In this document: positions 63,690 through 64,000 of the stretch, piece after piece
Layout of the letters: each line of letters begins with the position of its first letter
How positions within the stretch are numbered: the stretch's first letter is position 1
Assembly: GCF_000003815.2 (NCBI RefSeq)
Contig: NC_049982.1
Coordinates: 28,146,329 to 28,210,328, forward strand
Direction of reading: 5' to 3'
Length of the DNA stretch: 64,000 nt
Origin: Branchiostoma floridae
Taxonomy: Eukaryota; Chordata; Leptocardii; Amphioxiformes; Branchiostomatidae
Translations under genes and position numbers: made by a program
Notes under the pieces: generated by a model
Told to the model about the DNA's origin: nothing
Database searches by the model: none
The model's input: the letters and a program-made list of their open reading frames with translations, nothing else

Positions 63690-64000
63690 TTTTTGCACCC
63701 ATGTCCAGTATCAGGTCCAGTATCAGGGTGAAATGCACGAAGTTGTCCTAAGTTAAGTTAGATAGCAGAAGTTGTCCAAAGTTGTCCGAAGTTATGACGT
63801 CATCGTAACCATTATGCATCCTAACTTTGGACAGTCATCCGGATGGTGTACGAAGTTGTCCGAAGTTATGACGTCATCCTAACCATTACGTCATCCTAAC
63901 TTTGGACAGTCATCCGGGTGGTGTACGAAGTTGTCCATAGTTGTCCGAAGTTATGACGTCATCCTAACCATTACGTCATCTTAACTTTGGACATTCAGCC
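63690..64000. repeat. 75-85-bp tandem repeat with TGACGTCA-type sites
   Basis: gaagttatgacgtcat begins at 63789, 63863 and 63948. Each unit also has accattacgtcatcc or similar, ctaactttggacagtcatcc and gtgtacgaagttgtcc. cgaagttgtcc pairs loosely with ggacagtcatc. The array continues past the window edge. Confidence 0.8.

Overview
This window looks like a draft-quality chordate genome, most likely amphioxus (Branchiostoma). The genes are intron-rich with GT-AG junctions and AATAAA or ATTAAA signals. The TPR protein at the right end has the repeat style typical of large amphioxus TPR families, the LINE 3' tails end in (ATTC)n, and many short palindromic transposons are present. The species call is inference. 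Four runs of N break the assembly. No bacterial-style operon, rRNA, tRNA or CRISPR array was found.

Layout, left to right. 1-5.9 kb: a higher-order tandem repeat with no convincing gene. 6.7-10.9 kb (+): an 11-exon gene for a secreted, helix-rich protein of 340 residues. Its middle is built from seven tandem exon-intron units of about 340 bp. 13.1-16.2 kb (-): the 3' end of an ABCC4/MRP4-like transporter gene, in which the H-loop exon end and its splice donor are repeated eight times. 16.7-20.25 kb: a satellite of about 213 bp, interrupted by a terminal-inverted-repeat transposon and bordered by a foldback-like element. 21.9-23.2 kb (-): part of an MGA-like transcription factor gene between two gaps. 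23.5-28.7 kb (+): the last four exons seen of an SLC37A3-like transporter gene, with a minisatellite, hairpin transposons and a LINE remnant in its introns.

29-53.8 kb is mostly mobile DNA plus three diverged copies of one segment (about 31-33.8, 40-43.4 and 48.6-53 kb). Each copy carries, on the minus strand, a small three-exon gene for a secreted propeptide: signal sequence, basic cluster, R-X-K-R processing site and an acidic C-terminal peptide of about 25 residues with a shared G-D-[ED]-P...K-D...I-P-Q core. I do not recognise this family, and it is the best candidate here for an undescribed system. Between copies two and three lies another tandem array (45.2-48.1 kb) of possible small Cys-containing exons. 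LINE fragments, a polyadenylated LINE copy and two TTAA-flanked transposons fill 29-39 kb.

57.5-62.8 kb (+): a four-exon gene of 1370 residues that fuses a GlnD/DUF294-like nucleotidyltransferase domain to twelve 44-residue kinesin-light-chain-type TPRs. 63.7-64 kb is a short tandem repeat rich in TGACGTCA-type sites.

Exon junctions were built by reading splice sites and checking reading phase by eye. Family names rest on recalled motifs, not on searches.
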